A DNA stretch of 61,439 nt, taken from NCBI GenBank assembly GCA_900696575.1, contig CAADHD010000009.1, positions 1-61,439 on the forward strand, in the 5' to 3' direction. Source of the DNA: an uncultured Bacteroidota bacterium (GTDB lineage Bacteria > Bacteroidota > Bacteroidia > AKYH767-A > OLB10). The notes below the pieces were generated by a model. The model was not told the DNA's origin, did not search any database, and was given only the letters and a program-made list of their open reading frames with translations. Within the stretch, counting starts at the first letter, position 1. The number at the start of each line of letters is the position of its first letter. A program made the position numbers and the translations under genes. This document shows positions 45,513 through 55,100 of the stretch, piece by piece.

Positions 45513-46493
45513 ATGAAGAAATATACTTTTTATCACCTCTGTGTCATGATTGCCATAGCAGCAGCAGGCTGTGTGCCTGCAAAAAAACTGGAAGATGTAA
45601 CCGCTAAAAAAGAAAAATGCGAAGAAGCGCTTTCTGCTACCCGTGCCGAAAACCTCGAACTGCGCACCCGTAGCGAAGAGCTGGGAAAATCAGTTAACGA
45701 ATTAAAGTCAGACAAAGCAAGGCTTGAAAAAGACACAACCGATAACGGCATTGCTTACCGCAAGCTCACTAATCTTTACAGCGAACTAACCAACAGCTAC
45801 GAAAAATTGTTGTCAAACAATGAAAAATTAGCGCAGGGCAAGGCCGATGAAACACGCAAGGCATTGGCTTCGCTGCAAACTGCACAGGAAGAACTTTTCC
45901 GCAAGGAAGATGAGCTTAAGAAAAAGGAGGCTGCTTCAGAAGAACTGGTTGCACGGCTGAAATCGCGCGAAAGCCGTATTGCTGAACTGGAAGGATTAAT
46001 TAATAAGCAGGATTCAACCTTAAAAGCATTGAAGAACAACCTGACGCAGGCATTGATTGGTTACAAAGACAAAGGCATTACCGTAGAAGAGCGTAACGGA
46101 ATGATTTACGTTTCGATGGAAGAGCGCCTGCTTTTTGCCTCGGGCAGCATAGTGGTTGATAAAAATGGAGAAACCGCATTGAATGATGTTGCCAAAGCAC
46201 TTGCCCGCAATCCTGATTTACAGATATTGATTGAAGGCCATACCGACAATGTGCCTATTACCACTTCCTGCATTAAAGACAACTGGGACCTGAGTGTACT
46301 CAGGGCTACATCCGTTGTCCGCATTCTGATGAAAAACAACGGTATTAAGCCTATTCAGTTGGTTCCATCCGGCCGCGGAGAATACCTGCCGATGGATACC
46401 GGAAACACCACAGAAGCACGCAGAAAAAACCGCAGAATCGAAATCATCCTCATGCCGAATGTGGCAGAACTGATGAAAGCGGTGGGGCAGTAA
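45513..46493 (+). CDS. OmpA-family lipoprotein with coiled coil
   Basis: The 326-residue protein has a lipoprotein signal (MKKYTFYHLCVMIAIAAAGC) and is predicted to be anchored at Cys20. A long charged coiled coil covers about residues 28-185 (heptads such as EELFRKEDELKKKEAASEEL). The C-terminal OmpA/peptidoglycan-binding domain (about 200-320) has LIEGHTDNVPITT, and EARRKNRRIEIIL with the conserved Asp and Arg for diaminopimelate binding. It probably links the outer membrane to peptidoglycan. A 21-nt tandem repeat array begins two bases after its stop. Confidence 0.93.
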   Translation: MKKYTFYHLCVMIAIAAAGCVPAKKLEDVTAKKEKCEEALSATRAENLELRTRSEELGKSVNELKSDKARLEKDTTDNGIAYRKLTNLYSELTNSYEKLLSNNEKLAQGKADETRKALASLQTAQEELFRKEDELKKKEAASEELVARLKSRESRIAELEGLINKQDSTLKALKNNLTQALIGYKDKGITVEERNGMIYVSMEERLLFASGSIVVDKNGETALNDVAKALARNPDLQILIEGHTDNVPITTSCIKDNWDLSVLRATSVVRILMKNNGIKPIQLVPSGRGEYLPMDTGNTTEARRKNRRIEIILMPNVAELMKAVGQ

Positions 46494-46494
46494 A

Positions 46495-46664
46495 GTTTAC
46501 TTAAATTCTAAACAGGTTTACTTCCGATCTAATCCGGTTTACTTAAGAGCTAAACATGGTTTACTTCTGCGCTAAACATAGTTTACTTCCGGGCTAATCC
46601 GGTTTACTGATTTACTAATCCGGTTTACTGAAACTGTTAACAAGTTTACTTCCGAAGTAAACTT
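46495..46664. repeat. Tandem array of eight 21-22-nt repeats ending in a perfect palindrome
   Basis: Units start with GTTTACT at 46495, 46516, 46537, 46559, 46581, 46602, 46623 and 46644. The consensus is GTTTACTTCCGNNCTAATCCG, or the alternative end CTAAACATG. Units are 21 or 22 nt, two turns of the helix. The last unit completes a perfect 10-bp inverted repeat AAGTTTACTT-CCG-AAGTAAACTT (46642-46664), where the first seven units have only the left half. The array starts immediately after the ompA-family gene's stop. No spacer sequences are interposed, so it is not a CRISPR array. Confidence 0.88.
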
Positions 46665-47172
46665 TATTAGCTCTATTCCTTAATTGATTACTCTGATTCA
46701 TCATTTATTAAGCAAGATGTAACCGTTACTTACCTTCGGAGTTATTCCATTTACCTCTTATTTATTTCCATTCACAAATTCAGCGTCATGCATGATTTCT
46801 GACTATCCCGAATTACTTAATACACCCTCTTATACAAAATTATGATTTTGAAAAATTATTTGGTTTTAAGGTTTCGGCCGCCCACGTTTGTGGAACTAAT
46901 TAAGAACCTATGTTGAACTGTTGCATTCTAACCTCACTGCCGAGTTCAATTTTACCATGGTGTTACTCCAGCGTTACCCGCTGCATAATAAATGCAGCAG
47001 TTACATACGTGACTGTATTCCTTCTTACAAAGTTTATTTAAGGACCCGTCTCGTCTGTTATTTATGGCGGGACGGGTTTCTACATTCTATTCCTTTTTAT
47101 TTTTTTAAAAACCAAAAACAAAATTATATAAAACGCAAAACCAATTCAATCAAGAAGTTCATTCAGCTAACC
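46665..47172 (+). other. AT-rich accessory intergenic region, hairpins only
   Basis: I see no supported gene here. A reading frame opens at 46921 and runs into the next gene, but its first ~84 codons lack signal-peptide or domain character. The 7-bp stem GCTGCAT/ATGCAGC (46980-46998) and the stem ACCCGTC/GACGGGT (47044-47077) are the only structures noticed. The second is followed by TTTC and could be a weak terminator or a small-RNA end. Confidence 0.35.
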
Positions 47173-47544
47173 ATGTTCCTGATATTCATATCAGGGATAA
47201 ATGAAGTTTATTCTCAAACCGGAATTACAGATGCAGGGGTGCAGATGCATGAAACCACAGCAGGCATGGAATGCCGGTTTGTAATTGTTGTTGAGGATAC
47301 TTCCAATGTTCATCAGTTGGAAGTTAAACTCGGCAGCAGTGCCGGTGATTACAGTCTTGTAAATGCTGTTTTCGATTTTGATGTTACTGGCGGGCTGCCT
47401 GCAGGGTACAGTTATCAGCGCAACGGCAATGCGATTACGCTTGTAACCGGTACATTGACTGAACAAAGCACCTGGTTCGGCTCGGTACAGATTAAAAACA
47501 ACTCCGGTCAATGGTCTGACGCTTATGATTTCATAGCGAATTAA
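47173..47544 (+). CDS. Short secreted protein of unknown function
   Basis: The likely start, MFLIFISGINEVYSQ, is a short signal peptide; the frame is open back to 46921 but without export features. The 123-residue product has a mature beta-rich domain (MECRFVIVVEDTSNVHQLEV, then GYSYQRNGNAITLVTG and FGSVQIKNNSGQWSD) that I do not recognise. It lacks the conserved T9SS tail. It may be the surviving front part of a longer surface protein cut by the adjacent IS, because a signal-less secreted gene lies just beyond the IS; the two do not share an obvious domain. Its start is uncertain. Confidence 0.45.
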   Translation: MFLIFISGINEVYSQTGITDAGVQMHETTAGMECRFVIVVEDTSNVHQLEVKLGSSAGDYSLVNAVFDFDVTGGLPAGYSYQRNGNAITLVTGTLTEQSTWFGSVQIKNNSGQWSDAYDFIAN

Positions 47545-47563
47545 TAACCCACACCCACACGTC

Positions 47564-47583
47564 ATCCCTGCGAAAGCAGGGAT
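47564..47583. repeat. REP-like hairpin with GAAA tetraloop
   Basis: ATCCCTGC (47564-47571) and GCAGGGAT (47576-47583) form a perfect 8-bp stem with a GAAA (GNRA-type) loop. This GTCATCCCTGCGAAAGCAGG type of sequence is a widespread extragenic palindrome. It sits between the secreted gene and the IS left end. Confidence 0.7.
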
Positions 47584-47612
47584 CTCCCCACACTCACTCT
47601 AATTCATATTTC

Positions 47613-48750
47613 AAGGCACCTCTAAAAACCCCCATTGTTTAAAACTCATTTACAAAATATGATAAGAGCAAAAGTAGTCATGAAATATCTTAGCAAAGAA
47701 AAAGAAAATGGCAAAGACCAAAACCACCAAAGGATTATTTGACGAAGAATTCCGATTGGAAAGAATAAGCAGCAAAGACCCGCTGAAGGCCTTATCAGAA
47801 AAAATAAACTGGGAACAGTTTGTACCTGTTTTAGAAAAAGCCTTTGCACATATAGATTACAGCCAGGGCGGCCGCCCGCCTTTTGACAGATTGCTGATGT
47901 TTAAGGTGCTGGTACTGCAGGAGTATTACGGGCTGAGTGACGATCAGATGGAATACCAGTTGCTTGACCGGTTATCGTTTCAACGGTTTATCGGACAGGG
48001 ATTACATGACAGAGTGCCGGATGCCAAAACAATATGGTTGTTCAGACAAACACTGACAGAAGCCGGAGTGCTGGATGAATTGTTTGTTCAGTTAGGAAAA
48101 CGGTTACAGCGCATCGGGTTGGTAGCCCACAAAGGCAAGATGGTTGATGCCAGTTTTGTAAAAGTACCTGTGCAACGCAACAGCGAAGAAGAAAACCATC
48201 AAATCAAAAGCGGAGAAACGCCTGACCACTGGAGCAAACATAAACGCAGCCAGAAAGACACCGATGCCGACTGGACCAAAAAAGGAAATCAGTCGCATTA
48301 CGGCTATAAGCAACACATCAAAGCCGACCTGCACCATAAAATTATCACCAACTTTGAAGTAACCCCTGCCAGTATACACGATTCGCAAGTCATAGACGAA
48401 CTCCTGGAACCGGACAAAGAACACGTGAGCCGCTGTATGCCGACTCGGCCTATTACAGTACAGAGCATATAGAACAATTAAAACAGAAAGGCTACAAGCC
48501 GCGCATTTTAACCAAAGGCTGCCGGAACAAACTCCTGACCGAAACCCAGATAGAAAAGAACAGAAAACTATCGGGCAAGCGATGCCGCGTAGAACACATC
48601 TTTGCATGGAGGCAACAGCACGGAGGCAAGCTGATAAGAGGCATTGGCATCACACGGATTACTGCGCGTGTAACACTCAGAATTATTGGCTACAACCTGT
48701 TCCGCGCCATTTTTCTGATGAAACAAAAGAGAATAGCGATGATGATTTAG
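47613..48750 (+). mobile_element. IS5-type insertion sequence, right end not found
   Basis: The transposase gene at 47708 is preceded by a candidate left terminal repeat, AAGGCACCTCTAAAAACCCC (from about 47613). I looked for its inverted match after the transposase stop (48750-48850) and found none. The right end therefore appears lost, or the left repeat is misassigned. No flanking target duplication could be defined. The element separates two secreted-protein genes, the downstream one lacking its signal peptide. Confidence 0.65.
47708..48750 (+). pseudogene. IS5-family transposase, frameshifted
   Basis: The first frame (47708-48472) encodes an IS5-type N-terminus (MAKTKTTKGLFDEEFRLERI), YYGLSDDQMEYQLLDRLSFQ and the first catalytic Asp in KMVDASFVKVP. 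After about 48430 the true frame moves by one nucleotide. There it reads PLYADSAYYSTEHIEQLKQK and later RVEHIFAWRQQHGGKLIRG, which hold the second Asp and the Glu of the DDE triad, and ends at TAG 48748-48750. The sequence around the shift (caaagaacacgtgagcc) has no slippery heptamer, so a one-base deletion is likelier than programmed frameshifting. The element should be inactive unless the base is an assembly error. Confidence 0.8.
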
Positions 48751-48850
48751 AAAATCAGAAGAAAATAAAGGTTAAACCGATTAAAAACTGAAGAATTAAA
48801 CTTCCAAACTCAAAATAATTTTACGAAAAACATTTAACTAAATAAAAGAA

Positions 48851-50014
48851 ATGATGAAAACAGGTTATTCGAGGTTCCCTTCTGTATTTGCAATAGCAGA
48901 GTATAATGGTGAGATAATTGCTGCAGGGAATTACGGTGGTATCGGACAGGCAAACCTAATAGCCCGTTGGGATGGCAGTACATGGCATCCTTTCAGCACT
49001 GGAAGTTATTCCGGAACAATTAGAGATCTGGCAGTTTATAATGGTAGTTTGTATGCAGTGGGTAACATACAGCAATTGGGTGGGGCTGCAATACTTGACA
49101 TAGGCCGTTGGGATGGTTCATCTTGGTTCCCTGTATGCAGTTTATCACTAGGATTATCACAACTTTTTGCAGCGGAAGTATTTACCAACGAACTCTATAT
49201 TGGAGGATACTTTTCAAGTTTGAATGGCTCGCCAATGTATAATATGGCCAAATTTGATGGCACTACTTGGAGTTCTGTAGGTGGTGGTGTTATCGGAGAT
49301 GTTATTAAACTATATGCAGACACCGTTAATAATCGGCTTTATACATGCGGTAATATAGTTTCGGTTAATGGGGGTGCAACTCCTTGCCCCTCAAACGTAG
49401 CTTATTGGGATGGAGTTACCTGGACACCTGTCGGTAATGGGCCAGCATTGTATCATGAAGCTGTTTTTGTTTTTAAAAATCAATTGTATATAGGCACCAA
49501 CTGGCCTACAGCCCAAATAACCAATAGCGGAGACTCAATATACGGAATCGCCAGATGGGATGGCACTGATTGGAAACCCCTGGGAAAAGGAATGAAGTAT
49601 ATCGATACGAATGGAACGGTATATCCTGCAAGCGTACATGCATTTGCACTATTAAATAATGAATTAGTTGTAGGCGGAGGCTTTACTCATGCAGGTGATA
49701 CGGCAGCAAACCGTATAGCTTCATGGGATTACACACCTGTTTCGTTGAACGAACTTTCAAATCAATCAGAAAAAATAAAAATCATTCCGAATCCATTCAG
49801 CCAAACGGCAGTTGTGCAGATTCCGGAAACCTGGCAAAAACATTTACCTTGTAATTTCAAAATGCATGACTCGTCAGGTAAAACAGTATTTCAAACAAAA
49901 GCTACTACACTTGAGTTTCTAATTTCGAAGAAAAAACTGCAGCCAGGTTTGTATCTTTACAAATTAACTTTAGGTAATGCAGAGATCGGAACAGGAAAAG
50001 TAATAATTGAATGA
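48851..50014 (+). CDS. Beta-propeller-like surface protein with T9SS tail, 5'-truncated
   Basis: The 387-residue protein begins MMKTGYSRFPSVFAIAEYNG without a signal peptide; an in-frame TAA lies 9 codons... or fewer upstream, so the N-terminus is likely missing. Repeats of about 45-50 residues carry ARWDGSTWHPF, GRWDGSSWFPV, AKFDGTTWSSVG, AYWDGVTWTPVG and ARWDGTDWKPLG, which form a propeller of the W-D-G type. The C-terminus is a T9SS sorting domain (IIPNPFSQTAVVQI, MHDSSGKTVFQ, LQPGLYLYKLTLGN). Loss of the export signal just downstream of the IS indicates IS-linked truncation. The next gene begins 12 bp later. As it stands it should not be secreted. Confidence 0.75.
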   Translation: MMKTGYSRFPSVFAIAEYNGEIIAAGNYGGIGQANLIARWDGSTWHPFSTGSYSGTIRDLAVYNGSLYAVGNIQQLGGAAILDIGRWDGSSWFPVCSLSLGLSQLFAAEVFTNELYIGGYFSSLNGSPMYNMAKFDGTTWSSVGGGVIGDVIKLYADTVNNRLYTCGNIVSVNGGATPCPSNVAYWDGVTWTPVGNGPALYHEAVFVFKNQLYIGTNWPTAQITNSGDSIYGIARWDGTDWKPLGKGMKYIDTNGTVYPASVHAFALLNNELVVGGGFTHAGDTAANRIASWDYTPVSLNELSNQSEKIKIIPNPFSQTAVVQIPETWQKHLPCNFKMHDSSGKTVFQTKATTLEFLISKKKLQPGLYLYKLTLGNAEIGTGKVIIE

Positions 50015-50026
50015 CCCTCTGATAAA

Positions 50027-50979
50027 ATGAATAACATACAATTGAAAATGAGAAAACCTGCCAACAGCATTCATGCAGTGCTCTCCGGCATTTATAGTGT
50101 TCTGCTTATTACAACCGGTGTTTTTGAGGCAAAGGCTCAAACTTCGGTCTATCATCCATTTCCTGACAGCAATGCCGTATGGAACATGGAATGTATTGTG
50201 TGGCCGATGTGTGTTTCTCAGCCTCCGTTTGAGTATTTCTCCTATACAATTGCCGGGGACACAATCATTAATTCAACGACTTACCATCAATGGTTTATCC
50301 CCCATGTTATTTACACCGATACATGTGATACAATAAATAAGCCGGGTTATATGGGAGCTTTTCGTCAGGATATTCCCGGCAAAAAAGTTTACTACATAAA
50401 ACCGGGCCTGCTTACAGAAGAACTTCTTTATGAATTTGATATTGGAGTTGGCGATACGATTAAACGCTGCGGCAATGACATGATAGTCATATTTCAGGAT
50501 TCTGTACTTGTTGGCAGTGACTACAGAAAAAAATGGGTTGCCGCCACATCGTGGATGTCAACTTTAACACTTATAGAAGGCATTGGCGGTTTGTATGACC
50601 TTATTGATTACTGTCCATCTATGGATCCGCCTATAAACTCTTTAACCTGTTTTGCTCAGAACGGGAATATCATTTACCCGTCTAACCTAACGGCTTGTAA
50701 TATGATAAGCGGAATAACGAACCCAGAGGCTGATAGGATGACCGGTATTTTTCCAAATCCTTTTTACAGTTATGCAACCCTCGAGACCGGCAATAACTTT
50801 TTAAATGGAGTGCTGATGATTTATAACTGTTTCGGGCAAATGGTAAAGCAACAGGCTGTTATTTCAACCAAAACAGTAATTACACGCGATGTACTGAAGA
50901 GCGGTATGTATTTTTTCGTTTAAACGGCCTAAATGGACAAAAGGATAATGGCAGGTTTTTCCTTTTAAACGAGGAATAA
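50027..50979 (+). pseudogene. Secreted T9SS-sorted protein with a frameshift in a T-run
   Basis: The N-terminal signal peptide ends about residue 38 (FEAKAQ), and the mature region (YHPFPDSNAVWNM, DTIKRCGNDMIVIFQD) has an unrecognised beta-rich fold. A T9SS tail follows (GIFPNPFYSYATLETG, IYNCFGQMVKQ, LKSGMYFF). The frame ends prematurely at 50923 after MYFFV. Adding one T to the six-T run at 50911-50916 restores RLNGLNGQKDNGRFFLLNEE and a stop at 50977-50979, completing a normal tail. The intact frame would give about 317 residues. The run-length change could be a mutation, phase variation or sequencing error. Confidence 0.8.
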
Positions 50980-51070
50980 AAACTTTTTCTTCGTATTGTT
51001 ATTTACATTCCTGAATTCAAAGTTTTGTTTGCAGGATTAAGTCAGTGATTCATTACAAAATAAGATTCCA

Positions 51071-51448
51071 TCAACCTTTACATACAGAAATCGTTTTCCT
51101 GTTTCTTGCAATGAGGTTATAAACACCATCGCGCATAAAAACGGGAACTATGCTAAAGGCATAAATCCAGCGGAATGGAGTTTTCATCCACCTGAAAATT
51201 TTCAATACGGCAGTTGAACGGAAAAAAGCATTTCCGTTTTCTACATACACAACCGTGTTGAATTCATTCAGCCCATTGGCAGAAAGGAATTCAATTAAAA
51301 CAGCATCTGCCTTGTGAAAATCAAGGAAAGTAAATTGGCCTGGGGAAGAATTTCTCATTACGAAATCCATGCAGGCAATACAGAAATTGCATTGCCCGTC
51401 ATACACCACAAGTTTGTTTACTGCATAGCCAGCCTCGGGAACTTCCAT
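51071..51448 (-). CDS. DCC-family thiol-disulfide oxidoreductase-like protein (DUF393)
   Basis: The 125-residue protein has the DCC signature VVYDGQCNFCIACMDFV, with Cys residues of the CxxC type, and the family's later helices. DUF393 proteins have a thioredoxin-like fold and are thought to be disulfide oxidoreductases. The chosen start (MEVPEAGY) overlaps the upstream DUF6580 gene by 31 bp; a later start just before NKLVVYDG would reduce the overlap. The two genes may be translationally coupled. The substrate is unknown. Confidence 0.85.
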   Translation of the reverse strand: MEVPEAGYAVNKLVVYDGQCNFCIACMDFVMRNSSPGQFTFLDFHKADAVLIEFLSANGLNEFNTVVYVENGNAFFRSTAVLKIFRWMKTPFRWIYAFSIVPVFMRDGVYNLIARNRKTISVCKG

Positions 51449-51960
51449 TTTACCAGAGCATAACTTCCGAACAGGATGAAGTTGTAAAACAAATCGCCCA
51501 TTACGGTTCCTTTAAAAAACGGAATGGCGGCTATGTAACACTGCATCAGTCCTTCAAGAGTGTAAGGATAAAATCCATGCGACATGGCCCACACTCCAAA
51601 GTTGGTAATGAAAAAGAAAATGATTGAGCCGACTAAGGAAGAAACCATGATGGTTTGCCTTTGTACACGCCTGCGCAGCAGAAAACCGAGTGAAGTAATC
51701 AGCATGAATGAGCCGTAAACAAAAAACAAGGTGTTGTGAAATCCCTGCCCGGAGATAAGCTGAAGCATGACATCGCTAACCAGCATGGCCAGCAGCGGAA
51801 CAGCAAAAGCAAGGCGTTTGTTCGAAATGTATGTTCCGGCAAACAGCGCCATAGCCCCGATAGGAGTAAAGTTTGGATAATGAGGAATGAGTCGTACCGC
51901 AGCAGCGCCAAGAATCAGAAATAAAATCAGCTTGAAATGATTGGTCGTAGTTTCTTTCAT
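51418..51960 (-). CDS. DUF6580 integral membrane protein (ECF S-component-like)
   Basis: The 180-residue protein has about five or six transmembrane helices (LILFLILGAAAVRLIP, FTPIGAMALFAGTYIS, LTSLGFLLRRRV.. , IIFFFITNFGVWAMSHGFYP, GDLFYNFILFGSYALV). The repeated NF-TPIGAMALF and TNFGVWAM...GL.QCYIAAIPFF pattern matches DUF6580, which resembles ECF-transporter substrate-binding subunits. No energising ATPase genes are nearby, and the substrate is not predictable. TACATTTG, an exact -7 motif on the minus strand, lies 17 nt before the ATG. Confidence 0.7.
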   Translation of the reverse strand: MKETTTNHFKLILFLILGAAAVRLIPHYPNFTPIGAMALFAGTYISNKRLAFAVPLLAMLVSDVMLQLISGQGFHNTLFFVYGSFMLITSLGFLLRRRVQRQTIMVSSLVGSIIFFFITNFGVWAMSHGFYPYTLEGLMQCYIAAIPFFKGTVMGDLFYNFILFGSYALVKWKFPRLAMQ

Positions 51961-51977
51961 AACAAAAATGGAAAGGG

Positions 51978-51985
51978 CAAATGTA
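51978..51985 (-). promoter_or_regulatory. Putative -7 promoter element for the DUF6580-DUF393 genes
   Basis: The minus strand reads TACATTTG, an exact TAnnTTTG, 17 nt before the DUF6580 ATG, within the divergent region shared with sprA. Confidence 0.5.
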
Positions 51986-52169
51986 AATCAAACGGCAATG
52001 ACTCCGTCAGCTGTTCAGCCTTACTGATTTTCAACAATCATCCCTTCATTCAACAATAAAATCATTTCAATTCAGTTATCGCAATTATGCTATTTTAGCC
52101 GACCTTATTTAAGCGGCCTATTGCCTTGTTTTCAGTCAGAAACCCTTTGTATCAATCCATTAGTTTAAA

Positions 52170-55100
52170 GTGCAGATAAAGAAGTTTTTCAAGATTGGCC
52201 TTGCAGCCGGCCTTTCAATCTCAGTGTTAAAAATGGTGTGGGGAAAAGACCCTGCTTCCTTTTCGGATACGTATCTTAAAAAAATTGCCGCTTCAGAGCT
52301 TCCGTCTCCTGCAGAAGATACTCCGCGCATTCAGCTTCCCTATCCATTTCCCGACCGGCCGGGCGATCCTTTCGGGCCATACTCGCCCGAACATCCGCTT
52401 TACATGGGCAATCCTTCCAACATCAATACTACCATTGAGTACAATCCGGAAGAGAAGCAGTACGATATTATGGAGCGCATCGGTAATATGTATTATCGCA
52501 ATCCATCGTATCTAACCTTTGATGAATTTCGTGAACATGAATTTAATAATTCCACTCGCAACTATTGGAAACAGCGTGCCGGTGAAGAAGACCAGCTCCT
52601 GAAGAAAGGCTTCAATCCTAAAATTTATGTGGGCAGCGATGTGTTCGACAGGATTTTTGGCGGCAATACCATTGACATCCGCCCGCAGGGTTCTGCCGAA
52701 TTGATTTTCGGATTGAACATTCAGCACAATGAAAATCCTGCAATTCCCGAAAAGCAGCGCACCTTCACCACGTTCGATTTTAAAGAGAAAATCCAGATGA
52801 GCGTAATTGGCAACATCGGGGAGAAAATGAAACTACAGGTAAACTATAACACCGAAGCCAGTTTCGATTTCGAAAACAAAATGAAATTAGAATACACCGG
52901 CAAGGAAGATGAAATCATTCAGAAATTGGAGGCCGGTAATGTTACCCTTCCGCTTGCAGGTTCTCTGATACAGGGCAGTCAGGCATTGTTTGGAATAAAA
53001 TCGCAACTGAAATTCGGAAGAATGAAAGTAACCACGGTGCTTTCTCAGCAGAAAGGTCAGCGCTCTACCGTTAATGTTCCTCCGGGCGGTGGGCAGATTA
53101 CCAACTTTGAAGTATTAGCTGATCAGTACGAAGCCAACCGCCACTTTTTCCTTGCGCAGTATTTCCGCGAGAATTATGACAAAGCATTAAGCACACTTCC
53201 GGTAATCAATACCAATTACACCATTACCAAAATTGAAGTATGGAAAACCAACCGCAGTGCACGCAACGAATCGAACCGTGATGTTGTCGCTTTCCAGGAT
53301 TTGGGAGAATATAACTATTACGCCAATGGTTTTGTAGGGCAGGGAAGTTCGGTTTATCCTTCCGACAGTTTGTCAAACGACCTGTATAAAAAAATTACTA
53401 CGCAGTACAGCGGCATCCGCGATGTAAACCAGGCAGCCTCTATTCTGAGTTCGCTTAATACTCCTCCCTCCAATTTTGTAGCGCAGCGCGATTATGTTAT
53501 TATCCGTAATGCCATTAAACTTTCTCCGAATGATTACACCTTCAATCCCCGCATTGGTTTTCTTTCCTTGAATTCAGCATTGAATCCTGATGAAGAGCTT
53601 GCCGTTGCTTTTGAATATACCGTTAGCGGTGAGGTGCTTCGCGTTGGTGAACTGACAACCGAAGGCATTGACCCAACGCAGACTTTGGTAGTAAAACTCA
53701 TACGAAGCAAAGCCGTGAATCCGCAGATTCCATTATGGAAACTGATGATGAAAAATATTTATTCACTACAGGGGTACCAGATACAACGGGAAAATTTCAG
53801 GCTTGATGTGTATTATGCCGATGATGCCGATGGCGGAAAAAAGAAACGCTTTCTCTCTGCCGGTAACAACGAACCAACCGTTAGCGAGAATCCGCTGATC
53901 CGTTTACTGAATCTTGACAACCTCAATACGAATGGCGACCCTGTACGTGGTGGCGATGGAGTTTTTGATTTTGTGGAAGGAACAACCATCAACACCACCA
54001 ACGGAAGAATTATCTTCCCTGTGCTGGAGCCTTTCGGAAAAAACTTAGCCAAACAGTTTAACGATCCCGCCAATGCAAACAAGTTTGTTTATCAGGAATT
54101 GTACGATTCAACACTTACCGTTGCACAACAGTTTGCAACCAAAAATAAGTTCAGCATATCCGGAAGTTATCAGAGCGCATCGGGCAGCGAGATTTCACTC
54201 AATGCAATCAATATCCCGCAAGGAGCAGTTACAGTTACTGCCGGTGGAGTTACGCTTGTAGAAAATCAGGATTATACGGTTGATTACAACCTCGGAAGAG
54301 TAAAAATTATTAATGCAGGATTACTTGCTTCCAATACCCCCATTCAGGTTTCGGTAGAAAGCCAGTCTCTGTTCAGCATCCAGTCAAAAACATTGGTAGG
54401 TACACGTTTCGATTTTGAGGCAAGTAAAGATCTGACCATCGGTGGAACTTTTCTGCATGTAAATGAAAGACCTTTTACCCAAAAGGTAAACATAGGCGAT
54501 GAACCCATCAGTAATGTCATCTGGGGGCTGGATGGAACCTACCGTACCGAGTCGCGCATGCTGACCAAACTGATAGACAAACTTCCTTTGATTGAGACCA
54601 AAGAAAATTCAAGCCTCACATTCAGCGGTGAGTTTGCGCAGTTTATTCCCGGCCATTCAGGAGCTATAGGCAGCAGTGGCAATGCTTATATTGATGACTT
54701 TGAAGGCAGCCAGAGTACCATTGACATACGAAACCCCGGTAATTGGTTTTTAGCCAGCACCCCGCAGGGGCAACCCACCCTGTTTCCCGAAACGCAGGGA
54801 CAGTTTATTGACAGTTTGAAATACGGCTTTAACCGCGCAAGACTTGGCTGGTACACCATTGACCCTTCAGTTTTTTATCGCAACAACTCAAGTCTGCTTC
54901 CGCCTAACATTACCAACAGCGATTTATCTAACAACAATGTGAGAGCAGTACGAGAAAAAGAAATTTTTCCGAATAAAAGCTTGGCAAATAATGTGGATGT
55001 GGAATTGCCCATTATGAACCTGGCTTTTTATCCTGAGGAACGCGGGCCTTACAATTTCGATGCTGAGCCTACTTTAATCTCCTCCGGAATGAATACTAAC

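Noticed and set aside
46495-46664. CRISPR array
   Set aside because: The units are directly adjacent with no spacers, and repeats of 21-22 nt differ at several positions, so there is no repeat-spacer structure.
47044-47077. Strong terminator or riboswitch
   Set aside because: The hairpin stem is short (7 bp with a 20-nt loop) and not closely tied to any gene end; only a weak structural note is justified.
48420-48450. Programmed frameshift in the IS5 transposase
   Set aside because: No slippery A- or T-rich heptamer or downstream stem lies at the shift; a one-base deletion explains it more simply.
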